Assembly: GCA_043797305.1 (NCBI GenBank)
Contig: JAZDPW010000030.1
Coordinates: 1 to 19,225 of the forward strand
Reading direction: 5' to 3'
Length of the DNA stretch: 19,225 bases
From: CAZGHF01 sp043797305
GTDB lineage: Bacteria; Patescibacteriota; Minisyncoccia; UBA6257; GWB1-50-10
Each line of letters begins with the position of its first letter. Position 1 is the stretch's first letter. The notes under the pieces are model-generated. The model searched no databases, was not told where the DNA came from, and saw only the letters and a program-made list of their open reading frames with translations. The position numbers and the translations under genes were made by a program. Below, one piece after another: positions 1 to 6,265 of this stretch.

Positions 1-62
1 AAGGAATCGAACCTTCATTCACAGCTTCAAAGGCTGTTGTCCGACCATTAGACGACCTCCCA
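1..62 (-). tRNA. tRNA-Gln (anticodon UUG), 3' end cut by window edge
   Basis: Read on the minus strand, the segment folds as a tRNA. A 5' acceptor strand TGGGAGG starts at 62, followed by T8, a D arm GTC...GAC, an anticodon stem ACAGC/GCTGT around the loop CTTTGAA (anticodon TTG, glutamine), a 4-nt variable region GAAT and a T arm GAAGG-TTCGATT-CCTT. The window begins inside the last T-stem pair, so the 3' acceptor strand and any CCA are missing. It lies 11 bp downstream of dnaX on the same strand and could be co-transcribed with it. Confidence 0.93.
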
Positions 63-73
63 ATAATCACAAT

Positions 74-1174
74 TTACTTCAACGCTTCCACAATCGCAAC
101 TTCCAACGAGATTATCGGGAATTGGCTGTAGCGCATTTCGCTGTAGGCGCTTATCAGTCCTTTTATGATTTTGATTTGCTCGTCTTTGAATACGGCGGCA
201 TGAGCGACAAGCTTTTCCAAATGTTCTTCCATCAGTTCGTTTTTGAAGAGATTTTTCATCTCCGGGTTGAACTTGAGGACCGCAACGCGGCGGAGGTATT
301 GAATCATATCTTTGGTAAGCTGAACCAGGTTAAAGCCGCTGTCTTCCACCTCCGAAATTATTTTTAATATGTCTTCGAGCTTCCCGTGGAGCAAAAGACC
401 GCAGAGCTCGGAAAGCTTGTCAAAACCGACTTTGCCAAGCGATTTTTCCACATCGTCCAGGTTTATTTTTGCGCCGTTAAACGAGGTGAGCTGATCAAGA
501 AGCGATTCGGCGTCCCGAAAACTGCCCTCGGCCGAGGCGGCAATGAGTTCCAGCGCTTCGTTTGAAACCTGTATTTTTTCCTTCTTTGCGATTTCCTTGA
601 GCTTGCCGACGATGAAGCTGACCGGCGCTTTTTTGAAATAAAACTGCTGGGTGCGGGAAGAAATCGTCGCCGGGATTTTATCCGGTTCGGTTGTGGCAAG
701 AATGATTATTACGTAAGCCGGCGGCTCCTCCAGGGTTTTTAAAAGAGCGTTGAAAGCGTCTTTGGTCAACATATGCGCCTCGTCGATTATGAAAACCTTG
801 TGCCGGAACGAAGCGGGGGAGACCCGAACCTTTTCTTTCAAATCCCGGATTTCATCAATGCCGCGGTTCGAAGCGGCGTCAATTTCAATAACATCAAGCG
901 CCCGCCCTTCGTTTATCTCATTGCAGGGGCCGCACTTGTTGCAGGGTTCGCCCTTCGCCTTAAAGCTCGCTTCGTTCGCCCGGGTGGTGCAGTTCGCGAT
1001 TTTGGCGATAAGGCGGGCGGTGGTGGTTTTCCCCGTACCGCGCGGGCCGGCGAGAAGGTAAGCATGAGCGATCCGGTCCTGCTTCGCCGCTTCTTTCAAA
1101 ATTTTGACTGTTAGCTCCTGACCCAGTAAGCTTTCAAAAGTGGCCGGCCGATATTTTCTATAAATTGCAAGCAT
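74..1174 (-). CDS. dnaX: DNA polymerase III subunit gamma/tau, short gamma-like form
   Basis: This is the clamp-loader ATPase, which loads the sliding clamp onto primed DNA at the replication fork. Seen in the 366-aa product: the N-terminal YRKYRP signature (5-10), Walker A GPRGTGKT (43-50), a four-cysteine zinc module (C62, C78, C81, C84), Walker B FIIDEA (128-133), the sensor-1 segment LATTEPDKIP (159-168) and an SRT motif (173-175) that fits the arginine finger. Domain III helices fill the remainder. The protein ends after domain III, so the tau-specific C-terminal domains that bind helicase and polymerase in E. coli (643 aa) are absent. This resembles a gamma-only product. The ATG at 1174 has no Shine-Dalgarno sequence, but TATAAT lies 10 nt upstream. 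The gene is divergent from the putative glycosidase gene. Confidence 0.96.
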   Translation of the reverse strand: MLAIYRKYRPATFESLLGQELTVKILKEAAKQDRIAHAYLLAGPRGTGKTTTARLIAKIANCTTRANEASFKAKGEPCNKCGPCNEINEGRALDVIEIDAASNRGIDEIRDLKEKVRVSPASFRHKVFIIDEAHMLTKDAFNALLKTLEEPPAYVIIILATTEPDKIPATISSRTQQFYFKKAPVSFIVGKLKEIAKKEKIQVSNEALELIAASAEGSFRDAESLLDQLTSFNGAKINLDDVEKSLGKVGFDKLSELCGLLLHGKLEDILKIISEVEDSGFNLVQLTKDMIQYLRRVAVLKFNPEMKNLFKNELMEEHLEKLVAHAAVFKDEQIKIIKGLISAYSEMRYSQFPIISLEVAIVEALK

Positions 1175-1177
1175 TGG

Positions 1178-1183
1178 TACACT
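1178..1183 (+). promoter_or_regulatory. -10-like hexamer (TACACT) for the DUF4015 gene, leaderless arrangement
   Basis: TACACT ends 6 nt before the ATG at 1190, the spacing expected if transcription starts at or next to the start codon. No convincing -35 is visible. The element abuts the dnaX -10 on the other strand, so both promoters share the 15-bp gap. Confidence 0.4.
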
Positions 1184-1184
1184 A

Positions 1185-1190
1185 ATTATA
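1185..1190 (-). promoter_or_regulatory. -10 hexamer of dnaX promoter (TATAAT)
   Basis: On the minus strand a perfect TATAAT spans 1190 to 1185, and the dnaX ATG begins 10 nt further on at 1174. This predicts a 5' leader of only about 3-4 nt. A weak -35 candidate TTGCGT (1209-1214 on the opposite strand) lies 18 bp upstream, inside the divergent gene. The hexamer includes the A of that gene's own start codon. Confidence 0.6.
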
Positions 1191-2425
1191 TGCCCAGGTT
1201 AATTGCCTACGCAACTTTGACGGCTTTCCTTATTTTCGGCGGGATTTTTTTGTTTTTGGAGAAGAATACGGCCGAAATCGTAGTTGATTCTCCCGCCGCA
1301 GAAGAAGGTGGACTACTTAAGTATACCACCCCCTTGCCTCCGCCGAAGCCTCTCGAGAATCCACCCGCGGAAATCAAGGCGGTTTACGCCACCAACTGGT
1401 CGGTTGCCACGCCCTCGCGCCTCGATTACCTGATTGATTTGATTGACAGTACGGAACTAAACGCCATCGTAATCGATATCAAAGATTATTCGGGCTACGT
1501 CGGCTACGACACAGCCGTACCGGAGGTTGAGGATTACAACGCCGAGGAAATAAGAATCGTCGACATCGATTCGCTGGTAAGGCGCTTGCATGAAAAAAAT
1601 ATTTACGTGATTGCCCGGATAACTATGTTCCAGGACCCGCGGCTTGCCCTTGCCCGACCCGATTTGGCGGTACAAGACAAGACAACCGGCAAAGTTTGGA
1701 AAGACAGGAAAGGACTTTCGTGGATGGACCCGAGCTCGCAGGAAGTTTGGGATTACAATATAAAAATCGTCCGCGACGTCCTCGCTCACGGATTCGACGA
1801 GGTGAATTTCGACTACATCCGGTTTCCTTCGGACGGAAACATAGCCGCAACGGCATATCCTTTTTGGGATGAAGTGAAGCCGGCCGCATCCGTGATTCGG
1901 GATTTCTTCCGGTATCTCCGCAAGGAATTGCCGGATGCAAAACTTTCGGCCGATCTTTTCGGACAAGCGACCGTAGATTATGCCGATATGGGTATCGGCC
2001 AGATTATCGAACACGCCTACGAGAGTTTCGATTACGTTTCGCCGATGGTTTATCCCTCACATTACGTTTCAAGTTTTTTGGGTCTCGGCAATCCCGCCGC
2101 TTATCCTTACGAAGTGGTGAAGTATTCGATGGACTCGGCGCTCACGCGCCTTATGACTTATAACCAACAACTTATGACAACAAGTTCGACCGCTACGTCA
2201 TCAGTCATTAGTCACGGGTCATCAGCCAAGTTACGTCCCTGGCTTCAGGCCTTCGATTTGGGAGCGGTTTATACCCCGGAAATGGTGCGGGAGCAGATTC
2301 GGGCGGCTTATGACGCGGCAAGTTCTACCCTCCCCGCTGGGACCCCTTCGGGGCAGTTTTTGAACGGTTTTATGCTCTGGAGTCCATCAAATGTCTACGA
2401 CCGGCGGGCTCTCCTTCCTGAATAG
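1190..2425 (+). CDS. Membrane-anchored putative glycoside hydrolase (DUF4015-type TIM barrel)
   Basis: The 411-aa product starts with an uncleaved signal anchor (hydrophobic residues 8-23), then a proline-rich linker (about 45-60), then a barrel domain from about residue 62. Recognisable family segments are AVYATNWS (64-71), IVIDIKDYSGYVGYD (93-107), YVIARITMFQDP (139-150), the central FDEVNFDYIRFPSDG (202-216), and LSADLFGQ (252-259) with SPMVYPSHY (284-292). These match the DUF4015/putative glycosidase family, in which the acidic residues of the FDYIRFP and SAD segments are thought to form the active site; the substrate is unknown. Two low-complexity stretches look inserted in frame: residues 322-346 (Ser/Thr-rich) and about 377-391. 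Function is inferred from family resemblance only. The start ATG at 1190 has no Shine-Dalgarno sequence. Confidence 0.85.
   Translation: MPRLIAYATLTAFLIFGGIFLFLEKNTAEIVVDSPAAEEGGLLKYTTPLPPPKPLENPPAEIKAVYATNWSVATPSRLDYLIDLIDSTELNAIVIDIKDYSGYVGYDTAVPEVEDYNAEEIRIVDIDSLVRRLHEKNIYVIARITMFQDPRLALARPDLAVQDKTTGKVWKDRKGLSWMDPSSQEVWDYNIKIVRDVLAHGFDEVNFDYIRFPSDGNIAATAYPFWDEVKPAASVIRDFFRYLRKELPDAKLSADLFGQATVDYADMGIGQIIEHAYESFDYVSPMVYPSHYVSSFLGLGNPAAYPYEVVKYSMDSALTRLMTYNQQLMTTSSTATSSVISHGSSAKLRPWLQAFDLGAVYTPEMVREQIRAAYDAASSTLPAGTPSGQFLNGFMLWSPSNVYDRRALLPE
2153..2227 (+). repeat. In-frame low-complexity insertion in the DUF4015 gene
   Basis: This segment encodes residues 322-346, a Ser/Thr-rich run that breaks the barrel between conserved segments. 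It contains the direct repeat GTCATCAG twice and a short inverted pair AACTT...AAGTT. It keeps the reading frame. Insertion status is inferred from interruption of the family pattern, not from an alignment. Confidence 0.4.
2318..2362 (+). repeat. Second in-frame insertion with a CCCC-TTC-GGGG hairpin
   Basis: This segment encodes about residues 377-391 (LPAGTPSGQF core) between AAYDA and GFMLWSPSN, which I expect to be nearly adjacent in the family. The DNA carries CCCCGCTGGG followed by CCCCTTCGGGG, a small stable hairpin. It resembles the short GC-rich interspersed repeats often seen inside genes of uncultivated bacteria. Confidence 0.35.
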
Positions 2426-2453
2426 CCGATTTTTTGTTAGATTTATATAGACA

Positions 2454-3020
2454 ATGAGATTGGCGATTATCGCAGTAATAGTAATCACAATCATCGCGCT
2501 GTTTTACTTCGTTTTAAAAAGGTCGCCGGATATTAAAGATGTCGAAATTGAATCTATGGGAAATTTGGTGATAAAAAGCTCGGCTTTCAAAAATAACGAT
2601 TTTATTCCCGCCAAACACACCTGCGACGGCGACAACGTCAATCCTTTCATTGAGATTTTAAATGCGCCCGCGGGAACGAAAAGCATCGCCCTTATTATGG
2701 ATGACCCGGACGCAACCGGCGGCGTCACCTGGGACCATTGGCTTTTATGGAACATGGAACCGAAAACGCATTACATCCCGGAAGATAGCGTGCCGGGGAA
2801 CGCGATTTTGGGTACTACGAGCTTTGGTAAAGCCAACTATGGCGGTCCCTGTCCGCCGAAAGGCAGCGAGCCCCACCGGTATATGTTCAAAGTTTACGCG
2901 CTGGACTCGGTTCTTGTTTTGGACGAGGGCGCTTCAAAATCGGAGCTCTTGAAAGCAATTGAAGGCCATGTACTTGATGATGGGTTGCTTGTGGGTCTCT
3001 ACCAGCGAGCCGGTAATTAA
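2454..3020 (+). CDS. YbhB/YbcL-type PEBP-family protein with N-terminal membrane anchor
   Basis: The 188-aa product has an N-terminal transmembrane segment (about 3-21) followed by a phosphatidylethanolamine-binding-protein fold. Hallmarks seen are DDPDATGG (83-90), the WDHWLLWN block (93-100), YGGPCPP (129-135) and HRYMFKVYALD (141-151). Together the Asp and His residues line the anion-binding pocket of this family. Bacterial members (E. coli YbhB/YbcL, loosely called Raf-kinase-inhibitor-like) have no settled biochemical role. Here the anchor places the domain outside or at the membrane. The gene follows the DUF4015 gene by 28 bp and ends 3 bp before ZR1. AT-rich hexamers lie just upstream (TAGATT at 2438, TATATA at 2444) and no Shine-Dalgarno sequence is visible, so the start may be leaderless or translationally coupled. 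Confidence 0.9.
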   Translation: MRLAIIAVIVITIIALFYFVLKRSPDIKDVEIESMGNLVIKSSAFKNNDFIPAKHTCDGDNVNPFIEILNAPAGTKSIALIMDDPDATGGVTWDHWLLWNMEPKTHYIPEDSVPGNAILGTTSFGKANYGGPCPPKGSEPHRYMFKVYALDSVLVLDEGASKSELLKAIEGHVLDDGLLVGLYQRAGN

Positions 3021-3023
3021 TTC

Positions 3024-4811
3024 ATGAATAGTTCGGAAACGAAAGTCTGCCAAAACTGCAAACAGAATTTCGTAATAGAACCGGAGGATTTTGATTTCTA
3101 TAAGAAAATAGACGTACCGGCGCCGACATTTTGCTGGAAGTGCCGTTTTGCGAGTATTCTAAACCGGCGTAATGAACGGTCGCTTTACAAACGCCCGTGC
3201 GATTTATGCGGTAAGCCGATTATTTCGATGTTCAAGAGTAGTTCTCCTTTCCCGGTGTACTGCCATCAGTGCTGGTGGAGCGATAACTGGAATTCTCTTT
3301 CTTTTGGAAGGAGCTACGATTTTACAAAGCCGTTCTTTGAGCAATTTATGGAATTAGAGCGTGTAGTGCCAAGGCCGGCTTTGTATGAAACCGATAACAC
3401 GAATAGTGAGTACTGCAATCACACCGCACACATGAAAAATGGTTACTTAATGTTTGGTAGCTGGTTTTGTGAGGATAGCGGATACGGCCAGACTGTTCTT
3501 GAGAGTAAAAATTGTTGGGACTGCCTCTTTATTAAAAATTCGGAAACGTGTTACATGTCGTTTGATTGTGAAAAATGTTATCAGACTCATTTTAGTCAAA
3601 ATTGCGGTAATTGCATCGATTCAATGTTTCTTTACGATTGCAGAAATTGCCAAAATTGTCTCTTTAGTTTTAACCTTCGACACAAAAGCTATTACGTTTT
3701 CAACAAACAGGTGACAAAAGAAGAATTCGAGAAAATAAAGCGAGAGACACTAAGTTCCTACTCAAAATTAATGAAGGAACTCGGGAATTTTTGTGAAATG
3801 GTGCGAAAACAAGCAATTCATAAATTTTATACCGGAGAAAGAAACAACAATGTTTCCGGGGATTTTATTTACGACTCTAAGAACGTTATTCACTCCTACT
3901 ATATAAACAACGGAGAAAATGAGAGGTACGCAGTACGGGGAGGAAAAGGTCAAAAGGATGCGATGGATGTGTTTGGAGTACATGCCGGTGAGCTCGTTTA
4001 TGAGTCAAATAATATTGATTTTTCTTCGAGAACATCTTTTGGCGTCAACGGAGAAAACAATATAGAAACGAGTTATCTTGTTGATTCGTTTAATGTTGGA
4101 AACTCGTTCGGCTGTGTTTCTTTGCGTAACAAGAAATATTGCATTTTAAACAAGCAGTACTCTGAAGAAGATTATAGAGAGCTTAAAAAGAATATAATCG
4201 TGCAAATGATTAAAAAGCCGTACATAGATAAAAAGGGGAGAACGTATTCCTACGGCGAATTCTTTCCCATTGAATCCGCTCCGTTTTCATACAACGAAAG
4301 TATTGCTCAGGATTACGCGCCGATTAGTGAAAAAAGAGCTGAGGAGCTTGGATATTCTTGGTACAACATAGAGGATAAATCATACACCGTGACAAAAAAC
4401 TGGAAAGATTTGCCGGAAACCATAGAAGAAGTCAATGATTCGATATTATCGGAGGTTATCTTGTGCAGGGCTTGGGATGAAGACAAAGAGCGTGCGAAAG
4501 AACATAAATGTACGAAAGGTTTTAAAATCATTCCGGCGGAGTTGGCTATGTATCGGAAATTAGGCATTCCGTTACCTAGGAGTTGTCCGAATACAAGAAA
4601 TTTCGAAATAACCAGATTACGAAATCCGGTGGAATTCTATAAAAGATCATGTCAGTGTTCCGGGGAAAAATCGGAGAATGGTGCTTATCAGAACACGGCA
4701 TCGCACAGCCACGGAGCAGGAAAGTGTCCCAATAAATTTGAAACTTCTTACGTTCCCGAAAGACCGGAGATTGTATATTGTGAGCAGTGCTATCAAGCCG
4801 AGGTGGTATGA
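3024..4811 (+). CDS. Zinc-ribbon / Cys-rich tandem-module protein ZR1 (uncharacterised CPR-type family)
   Basis: No function is known to me. The 595-aa architecture is clear. An N-terminal zinc ribbon (C9, C12, C37, C40) is followed by a second ribbon (C59, C62, C80, C83). Then comes a WWSDNW motif (84-89), a PFFEQFMEL segment (103-111), and a Cys/Asn/Tyr-rich region of short irregular repeats (about 128-215) that suggests a beta-solenoid. The repeats end in LRHKSYYVFNKQVTKEEF (218-235). A helical linker leads to a second, degenerate module ending in LRNKKYCILNKQYSEEDY (367-384). The C-terminus has C543, C545, C568, C586 and C589 and ends CYQAEVV. The two NK-motif blocks indicate internal duplication. 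GC content is visibly lower than in neighbours (about 35% in sampled lines against about 53% in scpB). The next gene starts inside its stop codon (ATGA). I have seen similar proteins labelled 'Caib/baif family', a label I would not trust. Confidence 0.85.
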   Translation: MNSSETKVCQNCKQNFVIEPEDFDFYKKIDVPAPTFCWKCRFASILNRRNERSLYKRPCDLCGKPIISMFKSSSPFPVYCHQCWWSDNWNSLSFGRSYDFTKPFFEQFMELERVVPRPALYETDNTNSEYCNHTAHMKNGYLMFGSWFCEDSGYGQTVLESKNCWDCLFIKNSETCYMSFDCEKCYQTHFSQNCGNCIDSMFLYDCRNCQNCLFSFNLRHKSYYVFNKQVTKEEFEKIKRETLSSYSKLMKELGNFCEMVRKQAIHKFYTGERNNNVSGDFIYDSKNVIHSYYINNGENERYAVRGGKGQKDAMDVFGVHAGELVYESNNIDFSSRTSFGVNGENNIETSYLVDSFNVGNSFGCVSLRNKKYCILNKQYSEEDYRELKKNIIVQMIKKPYIDKKGRTYSYGEFFPIESAPFSYNESIAQDYAPISEKRAEELGYSWYNIEDKSYTVTKNWKDLPETIEEVNDSILSEVILCRAWDEDKERAKEHKCTKGFKIIPAELAMYRKLGIPLPRSCPNTRNFEITRLRNPVEFYKRSCQCSGEKSENGAYQNTASHSHGAGKCPNKFETSYVPERPEIVYCEQCYQAEVV

Positions 4812-5128
4812 AAACTAGATTACCGAGGGATGATGAGCGGTATTCCTGGACCTCTCATGTTTTTGGGAAAATGATGCAGTACGGTATTTCCGAAAGCCGC
4901 ATCAAAAGAATAATCAGATTTCCAAAACGGACGGAGGAGGGGATAGTGCCCCAAACGGTCGCGGTGATGCAGCCGGCCGAAACCAAGCGCTATCAGGAAA
5001 TTTGGGTGATGTACGCGCTAAAGAGAAAAAAATTGAGAGTCATTACGACCTGGCGATATCCGGGCAAGAGTCCCGAGCGCGACCCAATTCCCCAAGATGT
5101 TCTCGAAGAAGTAAGGAAGTTTTTGTGA
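4808..5128 (+). CDS. Hypothetical 106-aa protein coupled to ZR1 and a DNA glycosylase
   Basis: I chose the ATG at 4808, which overlaps the ZR1 stop as ATGA; an in-frame ATG at 4787 would overlap ZR1 further. The product is soluble and basic. Striking segments are YSWTSHVFGKM (13-23), YGISESRIKRIIRFPKR (25-41), an MQ-rich stretch (about 53-54), EIWVMY (62-67) and TTWRYPG near residue 81-87 followed by a Pro-rich SPERDPIPQDVL tail. The alternation of short helices and strands with a central His recalls small RelE/DUF4258-like folds, but that is only an impression. It overlaps the glycosylase gene by 4 bp, so the three genes probably share one mRNA and could share a nucleic-acid-related role. 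Confidence 0.8.
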   Translation: MKTRLPRDDERYSWTSHVFGKMMQYGISESRIKRIIRFPKRTEEGIVPQTVAVMQPAETKRYQEIWVMYALKRKKLRVITTWRYPGKSPERDPIPQDVLEEVRKFL

Positions 5129-5652
5129 AAGTTTTATCAAAAAAGTTTTTCGACCGGCCGACGGTTACGGTGACGAAAGATTTACTCGGAAAGTATCTGT
5201 GTCGGAATTACCGGGGAAAAATCATTCGGGCGGAAATTTGCGAGGTGGAGGCGTACGACGGGTTCAAAGACAAGGCCTCACACGCCCATCGCGGGGTGAC
5301 GCCGAGAAGCAAGGTGATGTTCGGTCCGGCCGGACATTGGTATGTTTACTTTACTTACGGAATGCACTGGATGCTGAATATCGTAACCGGCAAAAGCGGC
5401 TACCCGGCTGCGGTTTTGATAAGAGGCGTGAAGGATGTGCATGGACCGGCGCGAGTCACGAAATTTTTCAAAATCGGCCGGAGTTTCAACGGTAAACCTG
5501 CTAATCGCAAAGCCGGCTTGTGGCTGGAAGACAATCCAAAGTTTAAAAGTTTGAAGTTAAAGATTAAAAGTTCCCCGCGGGTAGGAGTTGCTTATGCCGG
5601 TCCGGTATGGTCAAATAAACATTACCGTTTTTATTGTCTTGACAGAAATTAA
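5125..5652 (+). CDS. 3-methyladenine DNA glycosylase (AAG/MPG family)
   Basis: This base-excision repair enzyme flips out alkylated purines and hydrolyses the N-glycosidic bond. A GTG start at 5125 is preferred because it overlaps the upstream stop (GTGA) and puts the family N-terminus at residue 1 (LSKKFFDRPTVTVTKDLLGKYL, residues 4-25, split here by family conservation into the core KFF and DLLGK blocks). An earlier in-frame ATG at 5002 would read through the preceding gene. Seen in the 175-aa product: the catalytic block ICEVEAY (38-44, general base E42), SHAHRGVTPRS (52-62), MFGPAGHWYVYFTYGMHW (65-82) and the GPARVTK segment (107-113). It lacks the extended C-terminal tail of some homologues but is near family size. 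Confidence 0.92.
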   Translation: MKVLSKKFFDRPTVTVTKDLLGKYLCRNYRGKIIRAEICEVEAYDGFKDKASHAHRGVTPRSKVMFGPAGHWYVYFTYGMHWMLNIVTGKSGYPAAVLIRGVKDVHGPARVTKFFKIGRSFNGKPANRKAGLWLEDNPKFKSLKLKIKSSPRVGVAYAGPVWSNKHYRFYCLDRN

Positions 5653-5676
5653 TTGGTTGCTAAACTTTTATTAATT

Positions 5677-5793
5677 ATGAATATTTCGGCTCAGACAACT
5701 TTTTATCAACTTCCGGTCATTTTGGGCGGCGTCCTTTTTATTTTGCTCGCTATTTTTGACCAAAATCGGGGAGGTTTTATGGAAAAAAAGTAA
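5677..5793 (+). CDS. Putative 38-aa single-span membrane microprotein
   Basis: The ORF runs from an ATG at 5677 to a TAA at 5793. It encodes a short polar N-terminus, a hydrophobic stretch LPVILGGVLFILLAIF (residues 12-27), then a basic tail ending MEKK. This matches a type of single-pass microprotein topology. A TAAACT hexamer lies at 5661-5666, 10 nt before the ATG, and a strong terminator follows 24 bp after the stop, so the ORF is framed by plausible signals. No homologue is recognised, and chance cannot be excluded at this length. Confidence 0.45.
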   Translation: MNISAQTTFYQLPVILGGVLFILLAIFDQNRGGFMEKK

Positions 5794-5817
5794 GAAATAT
5801 AAAGATAGATGAATCCA

Positions 5818-5843
5818 AAAACCTCCCCTAAAGGGAGGTTTTT
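5818..5843 (+). terminator. Rho-independent terminator
   Basis: AAAACCTCCC (5818-5827) pairs perfectly with GGGAGGTTTT (5833-5842) around the 5-nt loop CTAAA, followed by one more T. The symmetrical A and T flanks mean it could also act on the opposite strand. It closes the transcript coming from the glycosylase and microprotein. Confidence 0.85.
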
Positions 5844-5955
5844 GAAATCTTGCGGTTTCAAAATTGGTCGTTTCGAGAGAGTGATTGATTTTGAGGCCAC
5901 AATCGGTCTCTGACGTTCTTCACATATCCATCCACCCCACGCCCGAGGAGGCGTC
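5844..5955. other. Intergenic stretch with small hairpins upstream of the 68-aa ORF
   Basis: No ORF with supporting evidence is present. Two short stems are visible: TGAAA...TTTCA just after the terminator, and GAGGCC-ACAATC-GGTCTC (5893-5910, one G-T pair). A TTGATT at 5885-5890 could be a -35, but I find no matching -10. The segment is probably the 5' leader and promoter of the following small ORF. I do not recognise a riboswitch, RNase P RNA, tmRNA or SRP RNA here. Confidence 0.35.
5945..5951 (+). promoter_or_regulatory. Strong Shine-Dalgarno sequence of the 68-aa ORF
   Basis: GAGGAGG is complementary to the canonical 16S anti-Shine-Dalgarno and sits 4 nt before the ATG at 5956. It supports that start, and it contrasts with the SD-less starts of nearly all other genes here. 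Confidence 0.6.
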
Positions 5956-6162
5956 ATGGAACACAGAGAACAGTCTTTGGAAGAAAGCGGTGACCAGGGT
6001 CAAGGCTTGGAAGACGGTCTGGATATCCGTTTCGGCACCGAGGTTCGTGAGTGGCAGACCTTCAATCCGTTTGATCCTATAGGTCATGTCACGGGTACGG
6101 ACCTTCCGTCGGTGAGGAGCGGGGTGGACAAGGGAGCGGAGAACCCGCGTTCCCTCATCTAG
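5956..6162 (+). CDS. Small acidic hypothetical protein (68 aa) with a strong Shine-Dalgarno sequence
   Basis: The ATG at 5956 is preceded by GAGGAGG (5945-5951) with a 4-nt spacer, the only strong Shine-Dalgarno sequence I see in the window. The product is hydrophilic and Glu/Gly/Asp-rich, has no cysteine or membrane segment, and is not recognised. Codons are richer in GC-ending and CGT/GGT forms than in the zinc-ribbon genes. It is bounded by terminators on both sides (5818-5843 and 6186-6243), so it would form a single-gene transcript. Alternatively the whole 5850-6243 transcript could be a noncoding RNA and the ORF incidental. Confidence 0.5.
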   Translation: MEHREQSLEESGDQGQGLEDGLDIRFGTEVREWQTFNPFDPIGHVTGTDLPSVRSGVDKGAENPRSLI

Positions 6163-6185
6163 CGCTTCTCTTGTAGGACAGGAGG

Positions 6186-6243
6186 AAAGGAAGCCGCGAG
6201 GTCCGACGTTTCAATCGGACCGATGACCGGTTTCCTTTTTTTT
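6186..6243 (+). terminator. Two-part rho-independent terminator upstream of ychF
   Basis: An outer stem AAAGGAAGCCG (6186-6196) pairs with CGGTTTCCTTT (6228-6238), 11 bp with one G-U. It encloses an inner hairpin GGTCCGA (6200-6206) / TCGGACC (6215-6221). A run of eight T (6236-6243) follows. This is unusually long for a simple terminator and could also be the 3' domain of a structured RNA. Confidence 0.75.
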
Positions 6244-6253
6244 ATCAAACGCA

Positions 6254-6259
6254 TATTAT
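6254..6259 (+). promoter_or_regulatory. -10 hexamer of ychF (TATTAT), leaderless arrangement
   Basis: TATTAT matches the -10 consensus in five of six positions and ends exactly 6 nt before the ychF ATG at 6266, predicting a leaderless mRNA. The -35 position falls inside the T tract of the preceding terminator and is weak. Confidence 0.55.
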
Positions 6260-6265
6260 TAGTTC

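Noticed and set aside
5002..5124. Longer glycosylase N-terminus from the ATG at 5002
   Set aside because: The extra 41 residues overlap most of the end of the 106-aa gene and do not resemble the family; the GTG at 5125 gives the standard N-terminus and a GTGA overlap.
5885..6082. 65-aa ORF overlapping the 68-aa ORF in another frame
   Set aside because: It has no ribosome binding site and spans the hairpin region; the Shine-Dalgarno-led frame is better supported.
5844..6243. RNase P RNA, tmRNA or SRP RNA
   Set aside because: The GAGGAAAG-like string near 6182 lacks the GTCC and ACAGAA partners of RNase P, there is no tRNA-like end for tmRNA, and the SRP GGAA tetraloop context does not match.
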